Positions 8,310 to 17,528 of a stretch of 33,310 nt of DNA are shown here, piece after piece. The position numbers and the translations under genes were made by a program. Every line of letters begins with the position of its first letter. Within the stretch, counting starts at the first letter, position 1. Origin of the DNA: Microcaldota archaeon (GTDB lineage Archaea > Micrarchaeota > Micrarchaeia > Micrarchaeales > CABMGC01); assembly GCA_027314605.1 (NCBI GenBank), contig DAHVAM010000006.1:1-33310 (forward strand), written 5' to 3'. The notes below the pieces were generated by a model. The model was not told the DNA's origin and searched no databases. It saw only the letters and a list, made by a program, of their open reading frames with translations.

Positions 8310-11081
8310 TCACGCCCTGCCATGAAGGTACAGGAATGCCTGGTACCTGCCGAAAACAGAATCGGGAGCAGAAGGCCTTGTTGCCTTTATGATTTGGAGC
8401 AGGCTCTCGTTTGTTATCCGCTCCTCCTTGGAGCTATTGATCCTCGCCTCCAGCGCTGCCATCTTGGCCTCGCTGCAGACATTCACTATGTCTGCGCCGG
8501 TGAACCCGTTTGTGGCTGCAGCCAGCTTTTCGTAGTCTATCTGCTCGCATGGAGCCTTCTCGAGGTTTCTCCTGAAGAGCTCGGCCCTCTCGTCCTTGCT
8601 TGGCGCGCCGACGAAGATCAGCTTGTCGAACCTTCCGGGACGTATCATCGCCGGGTCTATCGCGTCAGGCCTGTTGGTAGTTCCGACAAGCACGATCCCT
8701 TCAGTCTCCTTAAGCTCGTCGAACTGCTTGAGGAACTCGGCTGTTATCCTGACATCCGTCTCAGCGGCATTCTCCCTTTTAGGCACCAGGGAGTCCACCT
8801 CGTCTACGAAGACGATTGAAGGGGTGTTCTCCTTTGCCCTGTTGAAGACGTCAGAGATCGTCTCGGCGGCCATGTCATATCCTCCCTTGACAAGGTCGGT
8901 TCCCGAGAGCTTGATCATCTTGTACTCGCCTATCTCATTCGAGACCGCAGTCATGAGCATCGTCTTGCCAACGCCTGGAGGCCCGAAGAGGAGTATCCCG
9001 GTTATGTTCTTTATGTCATACTCCTTGACGAGCTTCGGATGCAGGATAGGGACCTCAAGGGCCTCGTAGAGTGCCTTCTTTGCGTCGGCGAGTCCTACAA
9101 CGTCGTCTATCGCCATCTTCTCTTTCTTCTCGGCCTCGCCCTCCCGGTACATTCTCCTCTCGAAGTCCATTCTGAATTTCTCGTACTCCCCCAGCCTGCC
9201 TATGGAGGTGGAAGGCCTTGTTCCTTTTATCACGCGCATGAGGTCGTCTGTCTCTATCTTCAGTATCTGCGATTTCTTGAGAGCGATCTCTGCGACGTGC
9301 CTTGCCGCCTCGGCGCACACGTTCGCTATGTCGGCATTGGAGAACCTCTGCGTTATGCTTGATAGTTTTTCATAATCGACATCGGATGCGAACGGATACT
9401 TTCTTGAGTAGTACTCGAAGACCGCCACCCTTGCGTCCTTGTCAGGCAATGGCATGTATATCACCTTGTCGAACCTTCCGGGACGTAGAATCGCCGGGTC
9501 GAGAAGTTGCGGGACGTTTGTCGTTCCCACCACCACTATGCCCTGCATCCTCTGGAACCCATCCATCTCCGCAAGCAACATCGAGAGGAGTATCTTGGCC
9601 TCTTCGCTCTGCTGTGATTCCCTCTTGCCCGCTATCCCGTCTATCTCGTCGAAGAAGAGGACCGCCGGAGGGCTCTTCTTGACCATATTGAATATCTTGG
9701 TGAGCATCTGGGCTCCTTCGCCTGCGTAAGGCGAGATTATCGAGGAGGTCTTGACGTAGAAGAACTTTGCGCGTATCTCATTTGAAAGTGCGCGCATGAT
9801 GAGCGTTTTTCCAGTGCCCGGAGGCCCGAAAAGGAGTATTCCTTTCGCAGGCTTTATGTTGTACGCTCCTGCAATCTCCATGTGCTCTATAGGCTCCAGT
9901 ATCGCCTCTGTCAGCTCCTTCTTTGTCTCTACATAGTCGCCTATGTCATTCAATGTCTCGTGGGTTCCCGAAGTGAGGTCCTCAAACGCCTCCCCGAACT
10001 TTCCTATAAAGTCCTTCTTCATCACCTCCAGCGCCCTAACTATGTTGACATCATTCAGCTCAAGGACGAAGATTATCGGGGAGGTCAGCACGAAACCGAA
10101 CAGGGCAGCCGGATTGAGCTGGAAGCCGGAGACGTATATCAGGAAGGCATATGTTAGGAGTATGACTACGCTGTACAGTCCGGCCTCTGTGCCCCTGTAG
10201 CCTGACCTGCTTTTTAGGACATGGTTTACGATAGCGAAGACGACTATCAGCCAGACGACTATCTGCAGTCCCGTTATCTCTATGTTGTATGCGAGCGCCA
10301 GGATCGCCAGCCCGATGCCGTTGAATATGTTGCCCGAGACATTGAAGTTTATGAAGTTGGAGAAGGCGGAGCTGAAGGCGTGGCCGAAACCTGCGAGTGC
10401 AGGCGCGCTGCTTGAAGGCGTGAGGAATTGGACGAGAGGGGAGCTGCCGATAAGATTCCTGAATCCGGCTTGGTTGTATACGAATGGAGCTGTGTTAGTC
10501 AGTCCTGTCAGTCCGGAGATTATTGGGATCAGTAGCAATGCTATCACTGTCACGATGATTCCTCTCTTGAATCCCAGGAAGAGGACGCTCATCACGAAAG
10601 CGGGCACTTCCGTTATGAACCCCAGGTAGGAGAACGGAAGCATGGCAAGGGCGTAGGTCACTGCTATGGTGTCGGTGTTTTTGTATCCCACAAACAGCGC
10701 TGCGGCAAGAAATATCAGGTAGAGCCATCCGAGCAGCGGCGCCTGGTAGACGAACATTGGAAAGGTGAAGAAGAGGAGGCCAAGGAGTCCGGCGAGCGGA
10801 TGAAGCCTTGAGAGGAAGAATACTATGAGTATCAGCGGTATCAGGATGAGTAAGGGGTAGAACGGAAAGGCTATCGCCACGCTCACCATTGCGAATACGG
10901 AAAGAACGGAATCCGGAAAGTTCTTGTGGTTAGCCAGGTCGCGGAGAAGGTCCTTGATATAGTAGAAGGTTAGCGGGATGTAGAGCCTTTCCCTCTTCAT
11001 GTTCTGGTATATCTCCTCCTCGCTTTGCTCAATCTCCTTCTCTTCCTTGTTGAAGACGGATTTTCTCTTCGCTGCTGGCAT
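8310..11081 (-). CDS. CDC48-like AAA+ ATPase with two AAA modules and a large multi-TM N-terminal region
   Basis: Two Walker A (GPPGTGKT, GPPGVGKT), Walker B (FFDEIDG, FVDEVDS), SRH (LRPGRFDK, IRPGRFDK); N-terminal ~300 aa very hydrophobic. Confidence 0.9.
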   Translation of the reverse strand: MPAAKRKSVFNKEEKEIEQSEEEIYQNMKRERLYIPLTFYYIKDLLRDLANHKNFPDSVLSVFAMVSVAIAFPFYPLLILIPLILIVFFLSRLHPLAGLLGLLFFTFPMFVYQAPLLGWLYLIFLAAALFVGYKNTDTIAVTYALAMLPFSYLGFITEVPAFVMSVLFLGFKRGIIVTVIALLLIPIISGLTGLTNTAPFVYNQAGFRNLIGSSPLVQFLTPSSSAPALAGFGHAFSSAFSNFINFNVSGNIFNGIGLAILALAYNIEITGLQIVVWLIVVFAIVNHVLKSRSGYRGTEAGLYSVVILLTYAFLIYVSGFQLNPAALFGFVLTSPIIFVLELNDVNIVRALEVMKKDFIGKFGEAFEDLTSGTHETLNDIGDYVETKKELTEAILEPIEHMEIAGAYNIKPAKGILLFGPPGTGKTLIMRALSNEIRAKFFYVKTSSIISPYAGEGAQMLTKIFNMVKKSPPAVLFFDEIDGIAGKRESQQSEEAKILLSMLLAEMDGFQRMQGIVVVGTTNVPQLLDPAILRPGRFDKVIYMPLPDKDARVAVFEYYSRKYPFASDVDYEKLSSITQRFSNADIANVCAEAARHVAEIALKKSQILKIETDDLMRVIKGTRPSTSIGRLGEYEKFRMDFERRMYREGEAEKKEKMAIDDVVGLADAKKALYEALEVPILHPKLVKEYDIKNITGILLFGPPGVGKTMLMTAVSNEIGEYKMIKLSGTDLVKGGYDMAAETISDVFNRAKENTPSIVFVDEVDSLVPKRENAAETDVRITAEFLKQFDELKETEGIVLVGTTNRPDAIDPAMIRPGRFDKLIFVGAPSKDERAELFRRNLEKAPCEQIDYEKLAAATNGFTGADIVNVCSEAKMAALEARINSSKEERITNESLLQIIKATRPSAPDSVFGRYQAFLYLHGRA

Positions 11082-11208
11082 CTACAGACTCCCCTTTTGG
11101 CATTTCATATAAAATGGATAAATATAAAAACAGATAAATAGGAAAAATCGAAGAAATTTACGAGCTAAAACAAGATATAAATAGATAACACTACAAAATC
11201 CCTTTAAT

Positions 11209-11314
11209 CCCGTTGTAGCTCAATGGCAGAGCGGCCGGCTGTAGCCTGCAATCTTGGAAACAAGCTTCCAAGGAAGATACCGGCAGGTTGAGTGTTCAAC
11301 TCACTCCAACGGGA
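11209..11314 (+). tRNA. tRNA-Tyr(GTA) with 34-nt intron at 37/38
   Basis: Acceptor CCCGTTG/CAACGGG (C1-G72), D-arm GCTC..GAGC, anticodon stem GCCGG/CCGGC, loop CTGTAG^A, T-arm GAGTG TTCAACT CACTC; intron 11245-11278. Confidence 0.93.
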
Positions 11315-11477
11315 TTTTCATTTGAAAGCGTCTTGCGGTTCCTGGCAGGTCTAGACGGTTCTTCCCTGATCGGGAGAAGCCGCAGCGTCCAGGCAGTTAA
11401 GGCAGGCATGGCCACAGACTTTGCTGTGCGTCATCCGGACATCCGCTTTTATAAATCAGGGAAACCAAGATAAGAGC

Positions 11478-12356
11478 ATGGAAGTTGCAAGGAAGGAGAG
11501 ATTAGACAGGCAATTGACAGGCCTTAGGAGGGCGGCGCTGACATCGATGGCGGCCGTCAGCATTGCATTGGGGTCGTGTACCTATGATGCCGGAAGCGTT
11601 GCAGGAGGCGCGGGGCAGCAGGGCTTCTCCATCATGATGAGGCGTGCGGAAACAGTTGAAGGCGGCGCAAAGGGAAAACAGGCGCAGGCTGAAAGGCTGC
11701 CTGCGGGCCTGCTGGATTCCACGGCGCGTCTGTTTGAGTATGGCGATGCCGCAAGCGTAGCCTTAGTGCTCGGCCTGCTTGACCTGTCCAAGGCAGAGAA
11801 GAGTGCGCTGAAGCCCTATGCCATAGCCAAGATAAACGCCACGCTTGCGGAGGATAGCGTCTCGATGGATGACATCGAGGGCATAATCGGCATACTGACC
11901 ATAGTCGGCCTGAAGCAGGAGGAGATGGGAGCGCTTAAGCCCGGGGCAGAACTCCAGACGGCTCGCATAATAGACCAGGAAAAGGACTTTCTGTATGATG
12001 GCAGGAAGAGGCGCCATCTCGCCGACGCGCTGGTCTTCGCGCGCATTGTGGGGATAGCGCATGATGCACGGGGCGATCTGCTCAATGCAGTGTATGGGAT
12101 GGTCAGGGATGGGAAGCCTCTTGGCGAAATATTTGAACTGGTATTCATGAACAACACCCTGTTTGACGGCGAGAACATTACGCCAAAGGATCTCGCGCCG
12201 CTGAGGCCGAGCGTTGAGACATTGCTGCAGAAGAGAGTGAATGCTGGAGGCGCCGATGACATCGCCTACGGCATCGCCGATGAGTTCGGCCTGCGCGGCG
12301 AGCTTGATGCAATGATCAGGGAGTTCAAAAGCAAGGAGAAGCGCGAAGGAATCTGA
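11478..12356 (+). CDS. Hypothetical lipoprotein-like protein
   Basis: MEVARKERLDRQLTGLRRAALTSMAAVSIALGSCTYDAG: twin-Arg plus hydrophobic stretch and lipobox-like LGSC; helical remainder with no recognised family. Confidence 0.55.
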   Translation: MEVARKERLDRQLTGLRRAALTSMAAVSIALGSCTYDAGSVAGGAGQQGFSIMMRRAETVEGGAKGKQAQAERLPAGLLDSTARLFEYGDAASVALVLGLLDLSKAEKSALKPYAIAKINATLAEDSVSMDDIEGIIGILTIVGLKQEEMGALKPGAELQTARIIDQEKDFLYDGRKRRHLADALVFARIVGIAHDARGDLLNAVYGMVRDGKPLGEIFELVFMNNTLFDGENITPKDLAPLRPSVETLLQKRVNAGGADDIAYGIADEFGLRGELDAMIREFKSKEKREGI

Positions 12357-12519
12357 GGCCAGCACTGCCTTGGAGGCGCCGCTGCTGCAGATTTTCTCAG
12401 GGCCTCCCTGTTCGCCGTACGGGATTTTGGGAGGCGGACGCGACAAGATCTTAGCGAAGATCCCGATTTTGACCTCGCACATGGATCAATATTAATATCT
12501 ATGGTGAGAATTAGAGACC

Positions 12520-13206
12520 ATGAAGATAAAGCTGATAATAGTAGACCCGAAATACCAGATGAACGTAGGCTACATCGCCAGAGTGGCGAAGAATTTCGGC
12601 ATTGAAAAACTGTTTTTTGTAAATCCCCGTGCGGACCTGAAGGGAAGGAAATCTGTCATGTTCTCGAAGCACGCGGTTGGCCTGCTGGAAAACGCAAAAA
12701 CCTATGGCACGTTCGACCAGGCGATATCAGGATGCGACATTGTCTTGGGAACCTCAGGAATATGGAGAAGGGGAGAGAGGCTGAATGAGCATGAGTACAC
12801 TGTCCAAGGCGCAATGAAGAAAGTCAAGGAGGATCTCAGGAAGGAGGGCGTGATGGGATTGGTGATAGGAAGGGACGACAGGGGATTGGACAGGGAGGAA
12901 TTGGAGAAGTGCGACATGCTTGTGCACATACCCTCGAATCCCGATTATCCTGTTCTCAACATCTCGCACGCGCTTGCAATCCTCCTATATGAGTTTGCTG
13001 GAAAAGGATTCGATGGCTATGAAAGGGCAAGTCCGGAAAGGCCTTCGGCCAGAGAACTCGATATACTGATGCTGACTTTTGAAAGAATGACAAAAGGAAA
13101 AAAAATAAGGAATAGAAAGGCAGTGAAGAATGTCTTCACAAAGATGGTAAGGAGGGCGCAGTTGAACAGGAGCGAGCTCCATGCCATCATAACTGCGCTG
13201 AAGTAG
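12520..13206 (+). CDS. SPOUT/TrmH-family RNA methyltransferase (TrmJ-like)
   Basis: VDPKYQMNVGYIARVAKNFG, LVIGRDDRGLDREELEKCDMLVHIPSNPDYPVLNISHALAILLYE. Confidence 0.9.
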   Translation: MKIKLIIVDPKYQMNVGYIARVAKNFGIEKLFFVNPRADLKGRKSVMFSKHAVGLLENAKTYGTFDQAISGCDIVLGTSGIWRRGERLNEHEYTVQGAMKKVKEDLRKEGVMGLVIGRDDRGLDREELEKCDMLVHIPSNPDYPVLNISHALAILLYEFAGKGFDGYERASPERPSARELDILMLTFERMTKGKKIRNRKAVKNVFTKMVRRAQLNRSELHAIITALK

Positions 13207-13212
13207 GAGAGC

Positions 13213-13587
13213 CTACTTGCTTCCCGCCTTCTTCCTCTTTATTATCTTTACCTTGCTAGGCGTTATGAGGATCCTGTTCTCATCGATCTGGCCTATATCC
13301 CCGTTGATCTTGTCAACGAAGGCCTTGAGGTTCGATATGATGGTATTCCTCGTGTTTGGCCTCTTGTTGAGCTCCGTTATGTCTAGAAGTATGATGTTCT
13401 TCTTCACCACCTCCTGCTCTATAGGCTCTATGTCCCTCTCGCTCGTTATCGTTACTGGCTTTATGTACATGTCTGCAGGTTCGTGAAGCAGGTCTACGTC
13501 TTCCATCTCAGCAGAATTCATGTATTCCTCGATGTTCATGCCCTTTTGCGAGCCAAATGTCTGCCCTAGTTTATCAAATATTCCCAT
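13213..13587 (-). CDS. sepF: Cell division protein SepF-like
   Basis: N-terminal amphipathic MGIFDKLGQTFG and NIILLDITELNKRPNTRNTIISNLKAFVDKINGDIGQIDENRILITPS core. Confidence 0.85.
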   Translation of the reverse strand: MGIFDKLGQTFGSQKGMNIEEYMNSAEMEDVDLLHEPADMYIKPVTITSERDIEPIEQEVVKKNIILLDITELNKRPNTRNTIISNLKAFVDKINGDIGQIDENRILITPSKVKIIKRKKAGSK

Positions 13588-13759
13588 TTTATTCGCCTTT
13601 TCCCGTAATATCGGTGATTAGTAGATGATAGGATTAACTATTAAAAGCTATCGGCTTCGAGGATAACCTACCATAAAACCGAAACAGCTGCCAAAACACT
13701 GCAGTACGGAGTGTAGCGCCCTTAAATATCAAAAATTCCTATACGATATTGGAGATTGA

Positions 13760-14356
13760 ATGGAGGCGAGAAGAAGGATACTGGAAATAGGCCATGGAGG
13801 AAGGCCGCTCCAGTATGACAACTTCGCCCATTTTATGGCAAACTTCCAGAAGAACACCGCTTATGATGGTGTAGACTTGGCCATTGAGCAGAGCAGCCTT
13901 GAGAGAACGCTAGGACTACACACACGCAATGCGAAAATTCTATACGCAGAGGCAGAATGCGCCCGCCTAAATATTGGACATGTCCGCATGCACAGGAAGG
14001 ATGCAAGGCAGCTTGACCTCGAGCCTGGTTATGATGAATTGCACGCCCATCGCGTCTTCACCGATCCCTCGCTAGGCAGATCGGATTCTCAGCTGATACT
14101 TGCAGAAGCCAGGAGACTGTTGAAGGAAGAAGGGGCGCTGATAGCCATCCATGATGTGCATATGGACATAATGTCAATGCTTCGGAGGAAGGATAGGCGA
14201 TTTGAAAAATTTCTTTCTTCATGCGGATTCGCGGTTGACGAGAGCCCAGACGCATTGGCCAAGGCAACATTGTTCCATGGCCATATCGCCGAACAGGCAG
14301 GGACGCGGAATACGCTTGCAAATGCGTTGGTTATTGTAGCTAGGAAGAGTGGCTAA
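13760..14356 (+). CDS. Class I SAM-dependent methyltransferase-like protein
   Basis: RRILEIGHGGRPLQY motif I, DARQLDLEPGYDELHAHRVF, AEARRLLKEEGALIAIHDVH. Confidence 0.6.
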   Translation: MEARRRILEIGHGGRPLQYDNFAHFMANFQKNTAYDGVDLAIEQSSLERTLGLHTRNAKILYAEAECARLNIGHVRMHRKDARQLDLEPGYDELHAHRVFTDPSLGRSDSQLILAEARRLLKEEGALIAIHDVHMDIMSMLRRKDRRFEKFLSSCGFAVDESPDALAKATLFHGHIAEQAGTRNTLANALVIVARKSG

Positions 14357-16479
14357 TCTGCAAAGGCGGCTACCTGGCCGTAGATCTTTTTGGCAATCTC
14401 CTTGCCGAAAAGCCTCTCCAGCTTCTGCTCAGCCCCCTCTTTCCTGAGTTCCGATACCTTTGTTATCCCTGCCGCATACATCATCCTTGCCCTCACCCTT
14501 CCCACCTGCTCAAGGCGAATCAGATCCAGGAGCTCCTTCTTTATGCCGTACCTTAACCTAACACGCAATTCTAGTAGCGTTGTGTACCTTGCCTTCATCA
14601 GCTTGGCAAGCTCCATGCTCGAGTAGGCAAGCCAGTCAGCATTGGAGAGCTTTGTGTAAAGGGAGCCGGGAGTTTCGCCGTACTTCTTGAGCAGCTCCGC
14701 CTCGCTTCTCTCGGATATCCAGTCGCGGAGCATGAGCGCTGTGCTGAATGGCCTCTCGGGCTCATAGTATGACTCGAGGTCGCCTGGCTGCTTCAGCATA
14801 GGATAATATTTGTGCATCTCCAGCTCCGCCTCCTCTGTCACTTTCGAGTAAGGCCTCATCTCCTGCGTATTCGTCATCATGAAGAGGCCTGAGACCTCGT
14901 CGTCAACCTTCGGAATAGAGTCTAGGATCCACTTCGCAGAGACAGGATCTATGTAGAGTTCGCTTACCTTGGCGCCTATCTTCGTGGCCCTGTAGGCTCC
15001 CCCATTCCTTTCGACAAACTTCCACTCCTCAAGCTCTGCGAGTATGTCGTCGAGTATCTGCGCTATGCCTCCCCTGTCAGAATACTGGAAGCCGTAGAAG
15101 GTCTCCGAGAGGAAACCCAGCATCGAGTCGCTTCGAGTGAGGAAGCCCGATGCGACGAATGCGAGTATATGCGTTCTCAATACAGGTAGGACCCCCAGTT
15201 TTGATGTTATCTCCTCCGGCTTCGAGTCTATGTACATCTTTTGTAGGAAATCGGCTTCATCTACGCTCTTGGCTATCAGGAGCGCCCTGCCTTCCTTGTC
15301 GTACTTCGGCCTGCCGGCCCTTCCGAAGAGCTGGAGCACCTCGTTGACGCCTATCTTCTGGCTTCCCTCCTCGCCGCTGTACCTGCTCGTGTCCCTGACG
15401 ACTACAGTATGGGCAGGCAGGTTTACACCATAGCCCAGTGTAGTAGTTGCACAGATTGCTTTCAATCTGCCGTCCCTGAATGCCTCCTCTATCAGATTCC
15501 TCTGCTTATTGACAAGCCCGCTGTGGTGGAATGCGACGCCGTTCTCGACCTGTCTTGCAAGCCTTTCGCACTGCAGGGTGGGCTTGTCCAACGCATTCAG
15601 AATTTCTTCGGAAAGCTTCTTCAGCGACTCTTTCTCCTCGGGCTTCAGCGCCTTGCCCACCACCGCTGCGGCCTTCTCGGCGCCTGACTCAGCGTTCCTC
15701 CTTGTGGCGTAGAAGATTATCAGCTGCTTTCCCCTCTGCAATGTGTCTTCCGTCGCTCTCAGCTCGGCGATCCTGTTGCTTCCCCCAAGTCTTTCCTCCT
15801 CGTCTTTTCCCAGGAGTATCTTTCCGTCGACTATTATCCCCTTCCGCAGCGGGACCGGCCTGTAATCGCTGGCCACAAGTTCCGCGCCAAGCCATTTGCT
15901 TATCTCCTTGGCATTGCCTATTGTTGCGCTGAGCGCTATGACCTGCGCATGCGGGCTGAGGCGCTTGAGCTTGGTCATCAGTATCTCTAGCGTGGGGCCC
16001 CTTGAGACATCGTCAAGCATGTGCACCTCGTCGAAGATGAAGACACCTACAGAGTCAAGCCAGTCCAATCCATGCCTGATAAGGCTGTCAAGCTTCTCGG
16101 TGGAGACGAAGACGACATCATACTTGTCCAGCCATTCGTCAAGGGAGTCCAGGTCGCCTATCGACATCGCAACCTTGAGATATGGGTAGTCCTTCTTGAG
16201 ATCGTTGAATTTCTCAGTGACGAGGGCGCGCATGGGAGCTACGTAGACAGCCTTTCGCCTCTCCCAGATTACCGCCTTGAGCATGGCCATCTCCGCGATC
16301 AGCGTCTTGCCGCTGGCAGTAGGCGCGGCGACGAGCATGTGCTTTCCTGAGAGCAGGCCTTTTTCTATCGACATGGCCTGCGGAGGCGTGAGCTCCGCTA
16401 TTCCTCTCTTCGAGATGCTCTCTATGGCCTCGGCAGGAAGCTTCCTCTCCAGATCGCTTGTCTTCATCGCATCATGCAA
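14353..16479 (-). CDS. Hel308/Ski2-family DNA helicase
   Basis: AAPTASGKTLIAEMAML, DEVHMLDD, ALSATIGNAKEISKWLGA, VAFHHSGL, QLFGRAGRPKYDKEG. Confidence 0.92.
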   Translation of the reverse strand: MHDAMKTSDLERKLPAEAIESISKRGIAELTPPQAMSIEKGLLSGKHMLVAAPTASGKTLIAEMAMLKAVIWERRKAVYVAPMRALVTEKFNDLKKDYPYLKVAMSIGDLDSLDEWLDKYDVVFVSTEKLDSLIRHGLDWLDSVGVFIFDEVHMLDDVSRGPTLEILMTKLKRLSPHAQVIALSATIGNAKEISKWLGAELVASDYRPVPLRKGIIVDGKILLGKDEEERLGGSNRIAELRATEDTLQRGKQLIIFYATRRNAESGAEKAAAVVGKALKPEEKESLKKLSEEILNALDKPTLQCERLARQVENGVAFHHSGLVNKQRNLIEEAFRDGRLKAICATTTLGYGVNLPAHTVVVRDTSRYSGEEGSQKIGVNEVLQLFGRAGRPKYDKEGRALLIAKSVDEADFLQKMYIDSKPEEITSKLGVLPVLRTHILAFVASGFLTRSDSMLGFLSETFYGFQYSDRGGIAQILDDILAELEEWKFVERNGGAYRATKIGAKVSELYIDPVSAKWILDSIPKVDDEVSGLFMMTNTQEMRPYSKVTEEAELEMHKYYPMLKQPGDLESYYEPERPFSTALMLRDWISERSEAELLKKYGETPGSLYTKLSNADWLAYSSMELAKLMKARYTTLLELRVRLRYGIKKELLDLIRLEQVGRVRARMMYAAGITKVSELRKEGAEQKLERLFGKEIAKKIYGQVAAFAD

Positions 16480-16583
16480 CAGACAATAAGGGCCTCAGGA
16501 CATTATTATTGCTTCCTGCGTTAACAAAAAACGGTACGCGGTGAAAACGCTGTTATTCCAATACAAACGCCAAAACAATTAGA

Positions 16584-16591
16584 TTTAAATA
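16584..16591 (+). promoter_or_regulatory. Putative TATA box of speD transcript
   Basis: TTTAAATA in AT-rich intergenic DNA, ~216 bp before the speD ATG. Confidence 0.45.
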
Positions 16592-16666
16592 CTTGATTTT
16601 TTTAATAGTCTTAGAAAAACAGGCAAACGAAAAACAAAATAATCATAAAACTAGGATAAGATAAAG

Positions 16667-16789
16667 ATGTTCAACAAAACACAATGGAACGCGTCTCCGG
16701 TAACAGGAGAGCATTCTTTCGCTTCTTCTTCACTCGGTAGCAAGGCAATAGCAACTGCTAGCCTGCGCCATATCACGCTCATAGAATGA
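16667..16789 (+). CDS. Candidate 40-aa upstream ORF in the speD leader
   Basis: ATG..TGA encoding MFNKTQWNASPVTGEHSFASSSLGSKAIATASLRHITLIE, ending 10 nt before the speD start; coding status unproven. Confidence 0.25.
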   Translation: MFNKTQWNASPVTGEHSFASSSLGSKAIATASLRHITLIE

Positions 16790-16799
16790 GGAAAACAAT

Positions 16800-17225
16800 A
16801 TGTTGGGACCACACCTTACACTGGATTTGACAGGTTGCGATGAAAACGCATTGGCATCTAAGGAGATGATCTTCAAGGTACTTGACGAGATGCCTGCACT
16901 CATAGGCATGCACAAGATAACCGCTCCGCAGATAATACCATACGCTGGAAAGCCTGACTCTTTTGACAAGGGAGGAATATCGGCGTTCGTGCTTATTGCA
17001 GAGTCACACATAACCATACACACATGGAAGGAACAGAGGCACGCCTCTGTGGACATCTTCTCATGCAAGGAGTTCGATGTCGAGAAGGCGATGCTCTACC
17101 TGTCTGCGGTATTCAGGCCTAAGAAAATAGAGAAGAACCTGCTCATGAGGGGAAGGCACTTCGTAAAGGACGTAGGAAAGGTACGGGTTGTCGTTGCGAG
17201 AGAGAGGACTAAGCTTTCAAAATAA
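16800..17225 (+). CDS. speD: S-adenosylmethionine decarboxylase proenzyme
   Basis: AESHITIHTWKEQRHASVDIFSC with the Glu-Ser self-cleavage site typical of prokaryotic AdoMetDC. Confidence 0.93.
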   Translation: MLGPHLTLDLTGCDENALASKEMIFKVLDEMPALIGMHKITAPQIIPYAGKPDSFDKGGISAFVLIAESHITIHTWKEQRHASVDIFSCKEFDVEKAMLYLSAVFRPKKIEKNLLMRGRHFVKDVGKVRVVVARERTKLSK

Positions 17226-17341
17226 CTACCATGGACTGGGCATCATAATTTGAACGGTTCGGCAGCCAGGCCGGACGTTGCGCTTGCAGTGACGAAGAAT
17301 AAAGCAATATTAACCTTATTCTGGATATAACTACCGCAAGT

Positions 17342-17413
17342 GCCCCAGTAGCTCAGTGGCAGAGCGTTTGTTTTGTAAACAAAAAGTCGAGGGTTCGATT
17401 CCCTTCTGGGGCT
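17342..17413 (+). tRNA. tRNA-Thr(TGT)
   Basis: GCCCCAG/CTGGGGC acceptor, GCTC/GAGC D-stem, TTTGT-TTTGTAA-ACAAA anticodon arm, GAGGG-TTCGATT-CCCTT T-arm. Confidence 0.93.
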
Positions 17414-17528
17414 CTGAGCAAATGTCCTAGAAGTCCGATATTGCTTGTGGCATGGGAAAATACACTGCGGTTTCCTATCGCCAAAAGATATAAAATATGA
17501 TAAAGTATGATATCATAATGGTGTATTG

